Source of the DNA: Gammaproteobacteria bacterium
GTDB taxonomy: Bacteria; Pseudomonadota; Gammaproteobacteria; Thiohalomonadales; Thiohalomonadaceae
Assembly: GCA_015232955.1 (NCBI GenBank)
Contig: JADFYS010000001.1
Location: forward strand, 1-29,143
DNA length: 29,143 nucleotides
Direction: 5' to 3'
Both the position numbers and the translations under genes were made by a program. Below the pieces are notes generated by a model. The model was not told where the DNA came from. It saw only the letters and a program-made list of their open reading frames with translations, and ran no database searches. This document shows, piece after piece, positions 1-6,204 of the stretch; the stretch's first letter is position 1; every line of letters begins with the position of its first letter.

Positions 1-147
1 ATCGATCCCCCCTGTTACCACCTCCATCTTCTGCGGATCGAGCGGGATCTGTCCCGAAAGGTAGACGGTATTGCCAACCTGGACGGCCTGAGAGTAGGTG
101 CCGATCGCCCGTGGTGCTTTATCCGTATGGATAATCTTTTTAGTCAT
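1..147 (-). CDS. ridA: RidA/YjgF family enamine/imine deaminase, 5' part only
   Basis: This is the first 49 codons of a RidA (YjgF/YER057c/UK114) family protein, read towards the window edge where it is cut. RidA proteins hydrolyse reactive enamine/imine intermediates such as 2-aminoacrylate released by PLP enzymes. The visible part begins MTKKIIHTDKAP and continues with the typical IGTYSQAV and YLSGQIPLDP segments of the family N-terminus. The ATG is at 145-147. The gene reads in the same direction as the rnf operon but lies 250 bp beyond rnfH across repeat sequence, so it probably has its own promoter. The catalytic arginine region lies outside the window and could not be checked. Confidence 0.9.
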   Translation of the reverse strand, partial: MTKKIIHTDKAPRAIGTYSQAVQVGNTVYLSGQIPLDPQKMEVVTGGID

Positions 148-189
148 GGTTTGAGCCTCTGTTGTGCGATGAAGTTAGAATCCTCTTTC

Positions 190-248
190 TATACCTAAGA
201 TACCTGAAAACGCAGGCTCCAGAAAGCCGATAATCGCGACGCTTCTGC
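190..248 (+). repeat. Dispersed repeat A, copy 3 (partial, diverged)
   Basis: About 59 bp resemble the first half of the repeats at 28304-28410 and 29017-29143. Shared blocks include AAGATACCTG, AAACGC and CAGAAAGCCGA. The second half of the family consensus is missing here. No coding function is visible. Confidence 0.6.
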
Positions 249-264
249 GCACGCTTTAAGGGTT

Positions 265-331
265 CGGATTTTAGCGTGAAAGACACTTCATGATCGAGGG
301 TGACGCCACCCCACTCATGCAAGTTAGGATG
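265..331 (-). repeat. Dispersed repeat B, copy 1
   Basis: Read on the minus strand, this segment matches 26670-26730 over about 60 bp, including CATCCTAACTTGCATGA and GGCGTCACCCTCGAT. Its end, TTTCACGCTAAAATCCG, matches 26919-26933. It directly follows a copy of repeat A, so the 250-bp gap between ridA and rnfH consists largely of repeat sequence. Confidence 0.65.
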
Positions 332-361
332 AAAGGGAGTGTTCACTTCACTCTCCCCTTT
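332..361 (-). terminator. Possible terminator of the rnf operon
   Basis: A hairpin pairs GGGAGTG (335-341) with CACTCTCCC (349-357), with one bulged base and a short loop. It lies 36 bp beyond the rnfH stop. On the minus strand the T run after the stem is short, so termination is plausible but weakly supported. Confidence 0.35.
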
Positions 362-397
362 TATGACAGCGGTGCTCTGTTTTTCGTAAGGGGGGCG

Positions 398-661
398 TTA
401 GTCGAGATCTCTGCGTTCTACCTGCTCCGGATCTGCGGTAATTTCGCGATAGATCTCGATCCGTTCCCCCTCGTTCACAGGCGCTTCAAGTCTCGTCACT
501 TTACCAAAGATCCCCACTTTCTGCTGCTTGAGATCGATCTCTGGAAACTGTTTGAGCAGGCCAGAGTGTTCTATGGCGTCGATGACCCGACTTCCATTTG
601 GGACCTCTAGCTTGAGCCACACCTGTCGGAATTTATCGGCGTAGGCGACACCCACATTCAT
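398..661 (-). CDS. rnfH: RnfH family protein (ubiquitin-like fold)
   Basis: This 87-residue protein is of the RnfH (UPF0125) family, a small beta-grasp protein often encoded last in rnf operons. The start MNVGVAYAD, the central VIDAIEHSGLL and the stretch VGIFGKV followed by a GERIEIYR block fit the family well, as does the length. It starts 14 bp after the rnfE stop, so it should be part of the rnfABCDGEH transcript. Its biochemical role is not established. In A. vinelandii, RnfH of the nif-linked rnf1 cluster has been tied to Fe-S assembly on nitrogenase-related proteins (family knowledge). Its presence here, next to nifLA, suggests the nif-associated rather than the stress-associated type of rnf cluster. 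Confidence 0.9.
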   Translation of the reverse strand: MNVGVAYADKFRQVWLKLEVPNGSRVIDAIEHSGLLKQFPEIDLKQQKVGIFGKVTRLEAPVNEGERIEIYREITADPEQVERRDLD

Positions 662-675
662 AAGAGTCTCCTCAG

Positions 676-1362
676 TTAATTTTGCGTAAGAGCCAGTTCT
701 TGTTCGGCTCTCTCTGCTGCGATAGCTGCCAGCTTGCGATCAATCAATCTTTTACCCGCGAGAATAAAGCCGAGGACGAGAAAGCCGCCAGGAGGGAGAA
801 TGATGAGAAGAAAACCTTTGTAATCGGGGATGAGTTCGAGTTCGAGGATTGAGGCCCAGCTACCGAGAAGGAGTGAGGCGTTGGCAAAGAGGGTGCCACT
901 GCCGAGGATCTCCCGCGCCCCCCCCAGTACCACCATCACCAGGGTGAAGCCGATCCCCATCATCAGACCGTCAAACAGGCTGGGAAGGATCGGGTTGCGC
1001 GAGGCAAAAGATTCGGCCCGCCCGAGAATGGCGCAGTTGGTGACAATTAGGGGGATAAATAGCCCGAGAATCTTGTGCAGGTCGTGAACCCAGGCGTTCA
1101 TGACCATATCCACCAGAGTAACGAGAACGGCAATAATCAAGACAAAGACCGGGATTCTCACCTGTGGGGTGATAACTCCCCGCACCAACGAGATAATCAT
1201 CCCCGAGGCGATAAGCACCACCATCGATGCCAGCCCCATCCCCAGGCCGTTACTGGCAGTACCGGTCACCGCGAGGAGGGGACATAGTCCCAGCGCCTGA
1301 GCGAAGATGATATTGTTATCCCAGAGTCCATCTTTGGCAATTCGGCGATAGTCGTGACTCAT
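676..1362 (-). CDS. rnfE: Rnf electron transport complex subunit RnfE
   Basis: RnfE is an integral membrane subunit of the Rnf ferredoxin:NAD oxidoreductase, homologous to NqrD and paralogous to RnfA. The protein has 228 residues and about six hydrophobic segments. Two cysteines lie in membrane half-helices, C27 in LGLCPLL and C110 in VTNCAILG. In this family they pair with the matching cysteines of RnfA to hold a [2Fe-2S] cluster inside the membrane. The gene overlaps the end of rnfG by 4 bp (ATGA), indicating translational coupling. The cytoplasmic C-terminal tail, roughly the last 25 residues, is charged and unremarkable. Confidence 0.95.
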   Translation of the reverse strand: MSHDYRRIAKDGLWDNNIIFAQALGLCPLLAVTGTASNGLGMGLASMVVLIASGMIISLVRGVITPQVRIPVFVLIIAVLVTLVDMVMNAWVHDLHKILGLFIPLIVTNCAILGRAESFASRNPILPSLFDGLMMGIGFTLVMVVLGGAREILGSGTLFANASLLLGSWASILELELIPDYKGFLLIILPPGGFLVLGFILAGKRLIDRKLAAIAAERAEQELALTQN

Positions 1363-2027
1363 GGTGATGAGACCTCTTGTGGTAGTGGAGTTACCGTTGA
1401 TGTGGTTAAAGTGATGAGTTGTGGCTTAAATTCGCTAAAAAAGTCGAGACCTTTTTCGATCGCTTCCAGTACTGCCCTTGGGGTGATGGTCGCTCCGCTA
1501 AAGGCGTCGAAGTTGCCCCCGTCCTTTTTCACTCTCCAGCCTGAGCGGGATGGATTGCCCATGGAGAGGCCATTAAACTGGAGGATCCAGTCGTTTTTCG
1601 CCACCTCAATCTTATCACCCAGTCCCGGGGTTTCGGCATGGGAGAGCACTCGGACACCGATGATCTCACCGCTGGCATTGACCCCCATAATGATTCGAAT
1701 CTCTCCCGAATAGCCACTTTGAGTCTCCGCTTCGTAGGCGAGAGCGGTGACGCGGTTGTGATCAGTTCCGCGATAGACCGTAACTTGAGTGCCGTCTGCT
1801 CGAGTGATCTTCAGCGGTTGATCGAGGAGATCGTTATCAAACAGGGCTGCAGGAACTACCTCGTGAAGTGAGGTGAGAAGGTCTTCGCGATGGCGTTCGG
1901 CAATCGCCTCCCGGGTTAGGGCGTTGCCAGAGACGAGAAGGGCGGTGGCGAGGGTTGAGAAGCTCCCCAAGAGGAGTGCCTGATAACCGATGGTGTCGCG
2001 AAAGCGACTTAAGAGACCTGCTGCCAC
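1359..2027 (-). CDS. rnfG: Rnf complex FMN-binding subunit RnfG
   Basis: RnfG carries covalently bound FMN on the periplasmic face of the Rnf complex. The 222-residue protein has one N-terminal membrane anchor (about residues 15-35) and a periplasmic FMN-binding domain. The flavinylation motif SGAT is at residues 177-180, with Thr180 the expected attachment site. The preceding ETPGLGDKI block (132-140) is also typical. The GTG start at 2027 shares one base with the rnfD stop. Covalent FMN attachment normally needs ApbE, which is not encoded in the window. Confidence 0.95.
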   Translation of the reverse strand: MAAGLLSRFRDTIGYQALLLGSFSTLATALLVSGNALTREAIAERHREDLLTSLHEVVPAALFDNDLLDQPLKITRADGTQVTVYRGTDHNRVTALAYEAETQSGYSGEIRIIMGVNASGEIIGVRVLSHAETPGLGDKIEVAKNDWILQFNGLSMGNPSRSGWRVKKDGGNFDAFSGATITPRAVLEAIEKGLDFFSEFKPQLITLTTSTVTPLPQEVSSP

Positions 2028-3112
2028 TAGCGATTCTCCTCCTGTTCACCATACTGAATGGGGACACCCTTGCGATCCCGACCATAGACGCGGGGCTTGA
2101 GGTAGTGATCCAGAAGGGGGGTCAGGGAGTTCATTAACATCACCGCAAAGGCGACCCCTTCGGGATAGCTGGCCCAGGTACGAATGATAAAGGTGAGGAG
2201 TCCACAGCCGATGCCAAACACAATCTGCCCCCGGATTGAGACCGGCGATGTCACAAGATCCGTGGCGATAAAGAAGGCGCCAAGAATGGCTGCACCCGAG
2301 AGGAGATGGGTTAAAGGAGAGATATAGTGAGTAGGATCCAGCCAGTGAAAGAGGGCGGCAGAGAGAAAGAGGGTGCTAAGCATCGCTAGCGGGATGTGCC
2401 AGGTGATAATCCGCTGCCAGAGCAGAAATAGCCCACCGGCGAGGAGAAGTAGGGCAGAGGTTTCGCCCATGCTGCCGCTGATGCTGCCCCAACTGAGCTG
2501 CCAGATGGAGTCGGTTGTGGTTGCAATCTGGTCGACACTCACCCCTCTGCCCAGTTCGGTCTGAAAATGGCCGAGGATGGTGGCACTGGTGATGGCGTCT
2601 GGTGTGGTGCCAAGACCGAGGGTGATGAGTAGCCCCTCGATCATCCCGGGGGCGGAGGCACTACCGAGAGGCAGCGGAGAGGTGAAGAGGGTCATCTCCA
2701 GCGGGAATGAGATCAGCAGCGCGACCCGAGCGACCATCGCCGGGTTAAATAGATTTTGACCCAGCCCTCCGAAGATCTGTTTACCGACAATAATCGCTAA
2801 CAGGGCGCCAACTACGGCGATCCACCATGGTGCCCACGGAGGAAGGGTGAGGGCGAGAAGCCAGCCGGTAAGCAGTGCAGAGCCGTCAAAGAGAAAAGGG
2901 CGGATCGGTTTGCCAGCGATACGCAGGGAGATCCCTTCTGCGACAACCGCGGTGGTGAGGGTGATGATGAAGAGGAAGATTGCCGGCCACCCGTACTGAT
3001 AGAGTCCGAAGAGCGTTGCTGGAACCAGGGCGATCATCACCAGTGACATGGTTCTGGTGACGCTGGTAGGGGCGTGTATATAGGGTGCGGAGAAAGGCTG
3101 CGCATCGCTCAT
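2027..3112 (-). CDS. rnfD: Rnf complex membrane FMN subunit RnfD
   Basis: RnfD is the NqrB-related integral membrane subunit with covalent FMN. The protein has 361 residues and about nine to ten hydrophobic segments. The family block FGGLGQNLFNPAMVAR lies at 114-129. The probable flavinylation motif is TSAT at 175-178, with Thr178 as attachment residue. This departs slightly from the SGAT form seen in RnfG but agrees with the family, where the middle residues vary. The ATG overlaps the rnfC stop by 4 bp. Together with RnfG and RnfA/E it moves electrons through the membrane, coupled to ion translocation. Confidence 0.95.
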   Translation of the reverse strand: MSDAQPFSAPYIHAPTSVTRTMSLVMIALVPATLFGLYQYGWPAIFLFIITLTTAVVAEGISLRIAGKPIRPFLFDGSALLTGWLLALTLPPWAPWWIAVVGALLAIIVGKQIFGGLGQNLFNPAMVARVALLISFPLEMTLFTSPLPLGSASAPGMIEGLLITLGLGTTPDAITSATILGHFQTELGRGVSVDQIATTTDSIWQLSWGSISGSMGETSALLLLAGGLFLLWQRIITWHIPLAMLSTLFLSAALFHWLDPTHYISPLTHLLSGAAILGAFFIATDLVTSPVSIRGQIVFGIGCGLLTFIIRTWASYPEGVAFAVMLMNSLTPLLDHYLKPRVYGRDRKGVPIQYGEQEENR

Positions 3113-4653
3113 GCCACGGCACTCCCGGTAGAAACGGTCTCAGTCTGCTTCGACTGTTGAGCCTCTTGCTCTTGTTGCGCCTTTTCTGCCCGTTTCTTCT
3201 CTTCCATCTCCCGTTTCCGTTTGAGCAGGGCCTCTTTCTTCGCCCGTTTCATCTCCTCCATGCGTGCGGTGCGCGCCTCGGCGAGCCGTTTGGTCTCGCC
3301 CTGTTTGTGCTGCATCCGCTGACGCGAGGCGAGTTCTCCCTTGGCAAAATTAAAGTACTGCACCAGTGGGATATTGGCGGGACAGACAAAGGAGCAGGAT
3401 CCACAGGCGATACAGTCGAGCAGTCCGAGGTGAACCGAATTGTCGAGGCTACCGTTGCGAATGGTGGCCGCCATCTCAAGGGGGACGAGACCACAGGGGC
3501 AGGCGGAGACACAGCTAGCACAGCGGATACAGGGCATTTCGCTCTTTTCACTCACCTCTGCCGCCGAGAGGGCGAGGAGTCCGTTACTCCCCTTAATTAC
3601 CGGAACGCGGGTGCTGGGGAGCGGTTGTCCCATCATCGGGCCACCGCTGACGATGCGTACCGGCTCTTCGGTAAACCCCTGACAGGCGCGAATCAGATCT
3701 GCGACAGGGGTTCCGAGAGGGACCAACAGGTTGCGAGGCTCTTTAATCGCCCCGCCGCTGATGGTCATCACCCTAGAGATAAGTGGCTGTCCGAGAAAGA
3801 GGGCGTCATGGACCGCTTTCGCCGTGGCGACATTGTGGACAACGATCCCGATATCGGCGGTCAACCCTCGGGCAGGGGTCTCCTTGCCGGTGAGCGCCTG
3901 CACCAGATGTTTCTCTGAACCCATCGGGTAGCGGGTCGGGAGGGCGATGACCTTAAAATGGGGGAGCGCGGCAGCTGCCTCGGACATCGCTGCAATCGCC
4001 TCCGGTTTGTTCTTTTCGATGGCAAAGAGGATGGTCTCCACCCCCAGTGCCTGCGCCATTAGCCGCACACCGTCTCGCACCTGTTCGCTATGTTCGCGCA
4101 TTAGACGATCATCACAGGTGAGATAAGGTTCACATTCGGCACCATTAATCACCAGCGCCTTCAGGGTGTAGCGTTTACGCAGGTTGAGTTTGACTGCAGA
4201 GGGGAAGGTGGCGCCCCCCATACCGACGATACCTGCGGCAGCTACCCGCTGCGCAATCTCATCCGGTGAGAGGGCGAAGGGATCCGCCTCGGGGGTGATG
4301 CTCTCATGCCACTCCTCAAGACCATCGGGCTTCAGGGTGATGGTACGAACCGAGAGGCCAGAGGCGTGGTGGGCAGGAAATCCCCCGATCCCCATCACCC
4401 GGCCAGAGGTGGGGGCGTGAACCGGAGCCGAGATCATCCCCTGATTACGCGCGAGGATCTGCCCCTTTTTGACGGTATCTCCCCGCTGTACCAACGGCTC
4501 GGCAGGGGCACCAATGTGCTGCTGAAGTGGGATATGGAGTAGAGACGGCATCGGCAGCGCCTCGATTGCGGCAGAGGCGCTAAGCTGTTTGCGATCTTCG
4601 GGATGGACACCGCCACGCACCGGGAAGAGCTTAAATCCGAAAGTGAGTCCCAT
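3109..4653 (-). CDS. rnfC: Rnf complex NADH/ferredoxin-side subunit RnfC
   Basis: RnfC is the peripheral cytoplasmic subunit that binds NADH and FMN and carries two [4Fe-4S] clusters. I place the start at ATG 4653 because MGLTFGFKLFPVRGGVHP is the family N-terminus and lies one base after the rnfB stop. A longer frame to 4911 would lie inside rnfB. The 514-residue protein has a glycine-rich GMGGATFPSAVK site at 144-155. Its two ferredoxin motifs use C375, C378, C381, C385 and C414, C417, C420, C424. The last ~70 residues are Lys/Glu/Ala/Gln-rich and probably coiled coil. This tail is much shorter than in E. coli RsxC. The gene overlaps rnfD by 4 bp. Confidence 0.95.
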   Translation of the reverse strand: MGLTFGFKLFPVRGGVHPEDRKQLSASAAIEALPMPSLLHIPLQQHIGAPAEPLVQRGDTVKKGQILARNQGMISAPVHAPTSGRVMGIGGFPAHHASGLSVRTITLKPDGLEEWHESITPEADPFALSPDEIAQRVAAAGIVGMGGATFPSAVKLNLRKRYTLKALVINGAECEPYLTCDDRLMREHSEQVRDGVRLMAQALGVETILFAIEKNKPEAIAAMSEAAAALPHFKVIALPTRYPMGSEKHLVQALTGKETPARGLTADIGIVVHNVATAKAVHDALFLGQPLISRVMTISGGAIKEPRNLLVPLGTPVADLIRACQGFTEEPVRIVSGGPMMGQPLPSTRVPVIKGSNGLLALSAAEVSEKSEMPCIRCASCVSACPCGLVPLEMAATIRNGSLDNSVHLGLLDCIACGSCSFVCPANIPLVQYFNFAKGELASRQRMQHKQGETKRLAEARTARMEEMKRAKKEALLKRKREMEEKKRAEKAQQEQEAQQSKQTETVSTGSAVA

Positions 4654-4654
4654 C

Positions 4655-5191
4655 TCAGGCAGCCTCAGCGCTAATTGGTGCCGGCCAGTACCAGGTCTGG
4701 AGGGTCGGGGTGATGGGACGCATTTCGATACACTCTGTGGGACAGACCTCGAAACAGAGTTCACAACCGGTACAGGCGTCGGCGAATACGGCGTGAATCT
4801 GTTTTGGGCCACCGATAATTGCGTCGGTGGGGCAGCGTTTGAAACACTTGGTGCAGCCGATACAGAGGTTCTCATGGACAAAAGCGATGGCTGGGGCCTT
4901 CTCTTCGACACTGCTCATGTCGATACTCACCCCCATCAGCTCCGCCAGTGACTCCACCAGCGCCTTGCCACCGGGGGGGCACATCGTTACCGCAGCCTCC
5001 CCTTCGGCAACCGCTGCCGCAGCAGGGGTGCAGCCCGGATAGCCGCACTGACCACACTGTGAACCGGGGAGGAGCGCTTCAATCTCCTGCTGTAACGGAT
5101 TCCCCTCTACCGCGAGATAGCGCGAGGCAAAACCGAGCATGGCCCCCATGGAGAGACCCAGAGCGGTGATGATGATTATGGCTGTGAACAT
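4655..5191 (-). CDS. rnfB: Rnf complex polyferredoxin subunit RnfB
   Basis: RnfB is the membrane-anchored ferredoxin-like subunit that exchanges electrons with soluble ferredoxin or flavodoxin. The 178-residue product has an N-terminal membrane helix (about 2-25). A four-cysteine Fe-S motif follows (C46, C49, C54, C71, with CGQCGYPGC), then two [4Fe-4S] ferredoxin motifs (C110, C113, C116, C120 and C140, C143, C146, C150). I chose ATG 5191 over the TTG at 5194 because GGAGGG lies at a good distance before the ATG. The gene sits 23 bp after rnfA and just before rnfC. Confidence 0.95.
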   Translation of the reverse strand: MFTAIIIITALGLSMGAMLGFASRYLAVEGNPLQQEIEALLPGSQCGQCGYPGCTPAAAAVAEGEAAVTMCPPGGKALVESLAELMGVSIDMSSVEEKAPAIAFVHENLCIGCTKCFKRCPTDAIIGGPKQIHAVFADACTGCELCFEVCPTECIEMRPITPTLQTWYWPAPISAEAA

Positions 5192-5214
5192 CAATATCCC
5201 TCCATCTGTTGTGG

Positions 5215-5787
5215 TCAGGCCAGTCCGGCAAAGCCCATAAAGGCGAGCGACATTAGACCGGCAACGACATAAGCGATGGGGGCACCGCTAAAGGCAGCCG
5301 GAACATTGGCCAGTGCGAGCCGTTCGCGCAGGCCGGCAAACATCACCAGCACCAGAGTAAAGCCGAGCGCTGAACCGAAGCCGTAGAGCAGGCTCTCTAC
5401 AAAATTATGGTTCTGCTGCACATTGAGGAGAGCGACCCCCAGAACCGCACAGTTGGTGGTGATGAGTGGCAGAAAGATCCCGAGCACCTGATAGAGGGTA
5501 GGGGAGGTCTTGTGAACCACCATCTCGGTAAATTGAACCACTACCGCAATGACTAAAATAAAGGTGAGAATGCGGAGATAGCCGAGATCGAGAGGGGTTA
5601 GGACAAAGTGCTCGAGCAGCCAACCGGCAAAGGCGGCGAGGGTGAGGACAAAGGTGGTCGCCAGCCCCATACCCAGAGCAGAGTCGAGCTTGTTTGAGAC
5701 CCCCATCAGTGGACAGAGACCGAGAAACTTCACCAGGACAACATTGTTGACCAGGGCGGTGGAGAGAATGATGAGCAGAAATTCCAT
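5215..5787 (-). CDS. rnfA: Rnf complex membrane subunit RnfA
   Basis: RnfA (190 residues) is an NqrE-like membrane subunit with about six helices. It begins MEFLLIILSTALVNN, the usual family start, so I reject an in-frame extension to 5844, which would cover a promoter. C25 (LGLCPLMG) and C113 (TTNCAVLG) are the membrane [2Fe-2S] ligands shared with RnfE. It is the first gene of rnfABCDGEH. Upstream lie a sigma-54-like promoter and NifA-type activator sites shared with the divergent nifLA pair. The complex is therefore probably induced with nitrogen fixation and supplies low-potential electrons to nitrogenase from NADH at the expense of the ion gradient. Confidence 0.95.
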   Translation of the reverse strand: MEFLLIILSTALVNNVVLVKFLGLCPLMGVSNKLDSALGMGLATTFVLTLAAFAGWLLEHFVLTPLDLGYLRILTFILVIAVVVQFTEMVVHKTSPTLYQVLGIFLPLITTNCAVLGVALLNVQQNHNFVESLLYGFGSALGFTLVLVMFAGLRERLALANVPAAFSGAPIAYVVAGLMSLAFMGFAGLA

Positions 5788-5827
5788 GTCCCGTGCTTTG
5801 GTGGTAGAGGAGTTATGACTTTGTTGA

Positions 5828-5843
5828 ATCAAAAAATGTGCCA
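5828..5843 (-). promoter_or_regulatory. Sigma-54-like promoter of rnfA
   Basis: On the minus strand the sequence TGGCACATTTTTTGAT matches the -24/-12 consensus TGGCAC-N5-TTGCW with a perfect -24 element and correct spacing. The -12 element reads TTGA instead of TTGC, so the normally invariant GC is GA. Transcription would begin near 5818, about 30 bases before the rnfA start. Activator sites lie about 145 bp upstream. Confidence 0.6.
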
Positions 5844-5979
5844 ATAACCATTTATGATGAGCTGTTTGTGGTGAGGATATAGAGGTATATGCGGTGTATC
5901 ATGATGAATTTTTTGCATAAATTACCCATGGCCGGTGTACGGAAAATCGCTTGCTATCGTCCACTACTCTCTCGGAAAT

Positions 5980-5995
5980 TGTCTGATAGCGTACA
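5980..5995. promoter_or_regulatory. NifA upstream activator site 1 (TGT-N10-ACA)
   Basis: TGTCTGATAGCGTACA fits the NifA-binding consensus TGT-N10-ACA exactly. It lies near the middle of the rnfA-nifL gap, about 145 bp from the rnfA -24 element and about 150 bp from the nifL -24 element. It could therefore serve both directions through DNA looping. Confidence 0.6.
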
Positions 5996-6033
5996 GATAT
6001 ATCCATGTATCTTGGGCATAGAGGGGAGTGAGC

Positions 6034-6049
6034 TGTGGCGTTGATTACA
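6034..6049. promoter_or_regulatory. NifA upstream activator site 2 (TGT-N10-ACA)
   Basis: TGTGGCGTTGATTACA is a second exact TGT-N10-ACA match, 54 bp from site 1. Its centre is about 98 bp before the nifL -24 element, a usual distance for NifA activator sites. Confidence 0.6.
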
Positions 6050-6137
6050 GTGGCAGCTGCACCGCTCTCATCGTCCCCTCAGCCGTTCGGGGAGAGGGTG
6101 TCGGTTGCAGATCTGTTTTGTTCGCTTTATGACAAAA

Positions 6138-6153
6138 TGGTATGCTACTTGCG
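6138..6153 (+). promoter_or_regulatory. Sigma-54-like promoter of nifL
   Basis: TGGTATGCTACTTGCG has the -24 GG and -12 GC with the required ten bases between them and an intact TTGC. It departs from consensus at two bases in the -24 part and at the last base. Transcription would begin near 6164, about 40 bases before the nifL ATG. Confidence 0.55.
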
Positions 6154-6204
6154 ACTGAAAGAGGGTTGAAGAGCTATTTTAATCAGTTTTACGGAGTGTG
6201 ACCT

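Noticed and set aside
3085..3918. 277-codon open frame on the plus strand inside rnfC
   Set aside because: It is antisense to a well-supported gene, with Leu/Gly-rich low-similarity composition. Such frames are common opposite GC-rich genes.
4654..4911. N-terminal extension of rnfC by 86 residues
   Set aside because: It lies entirely within rnfB in another frame, is Ser/Pro/Thr-rich without family resemblance, and the family N-terminus starts exactly after the rnfB stop.
5788..5844. N-terminal extension of rnfA by 19 residues
   Set aside because: The RnfA family starts at the MEFLL segment, and the extension runs over the sigma-54-like promoter.
5913..5928. A second sigma-54-like promoter on the minus strand (TGGGTAATTTATGCAA)
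   Set aside because: The GG to GC spacing is one base too short, which is rarely tolerated.
6058..6063. NtrC site before nifL (TGCACC)
   Set aside because: Only one half-site is present. The expected GGTGCA partner is missing.
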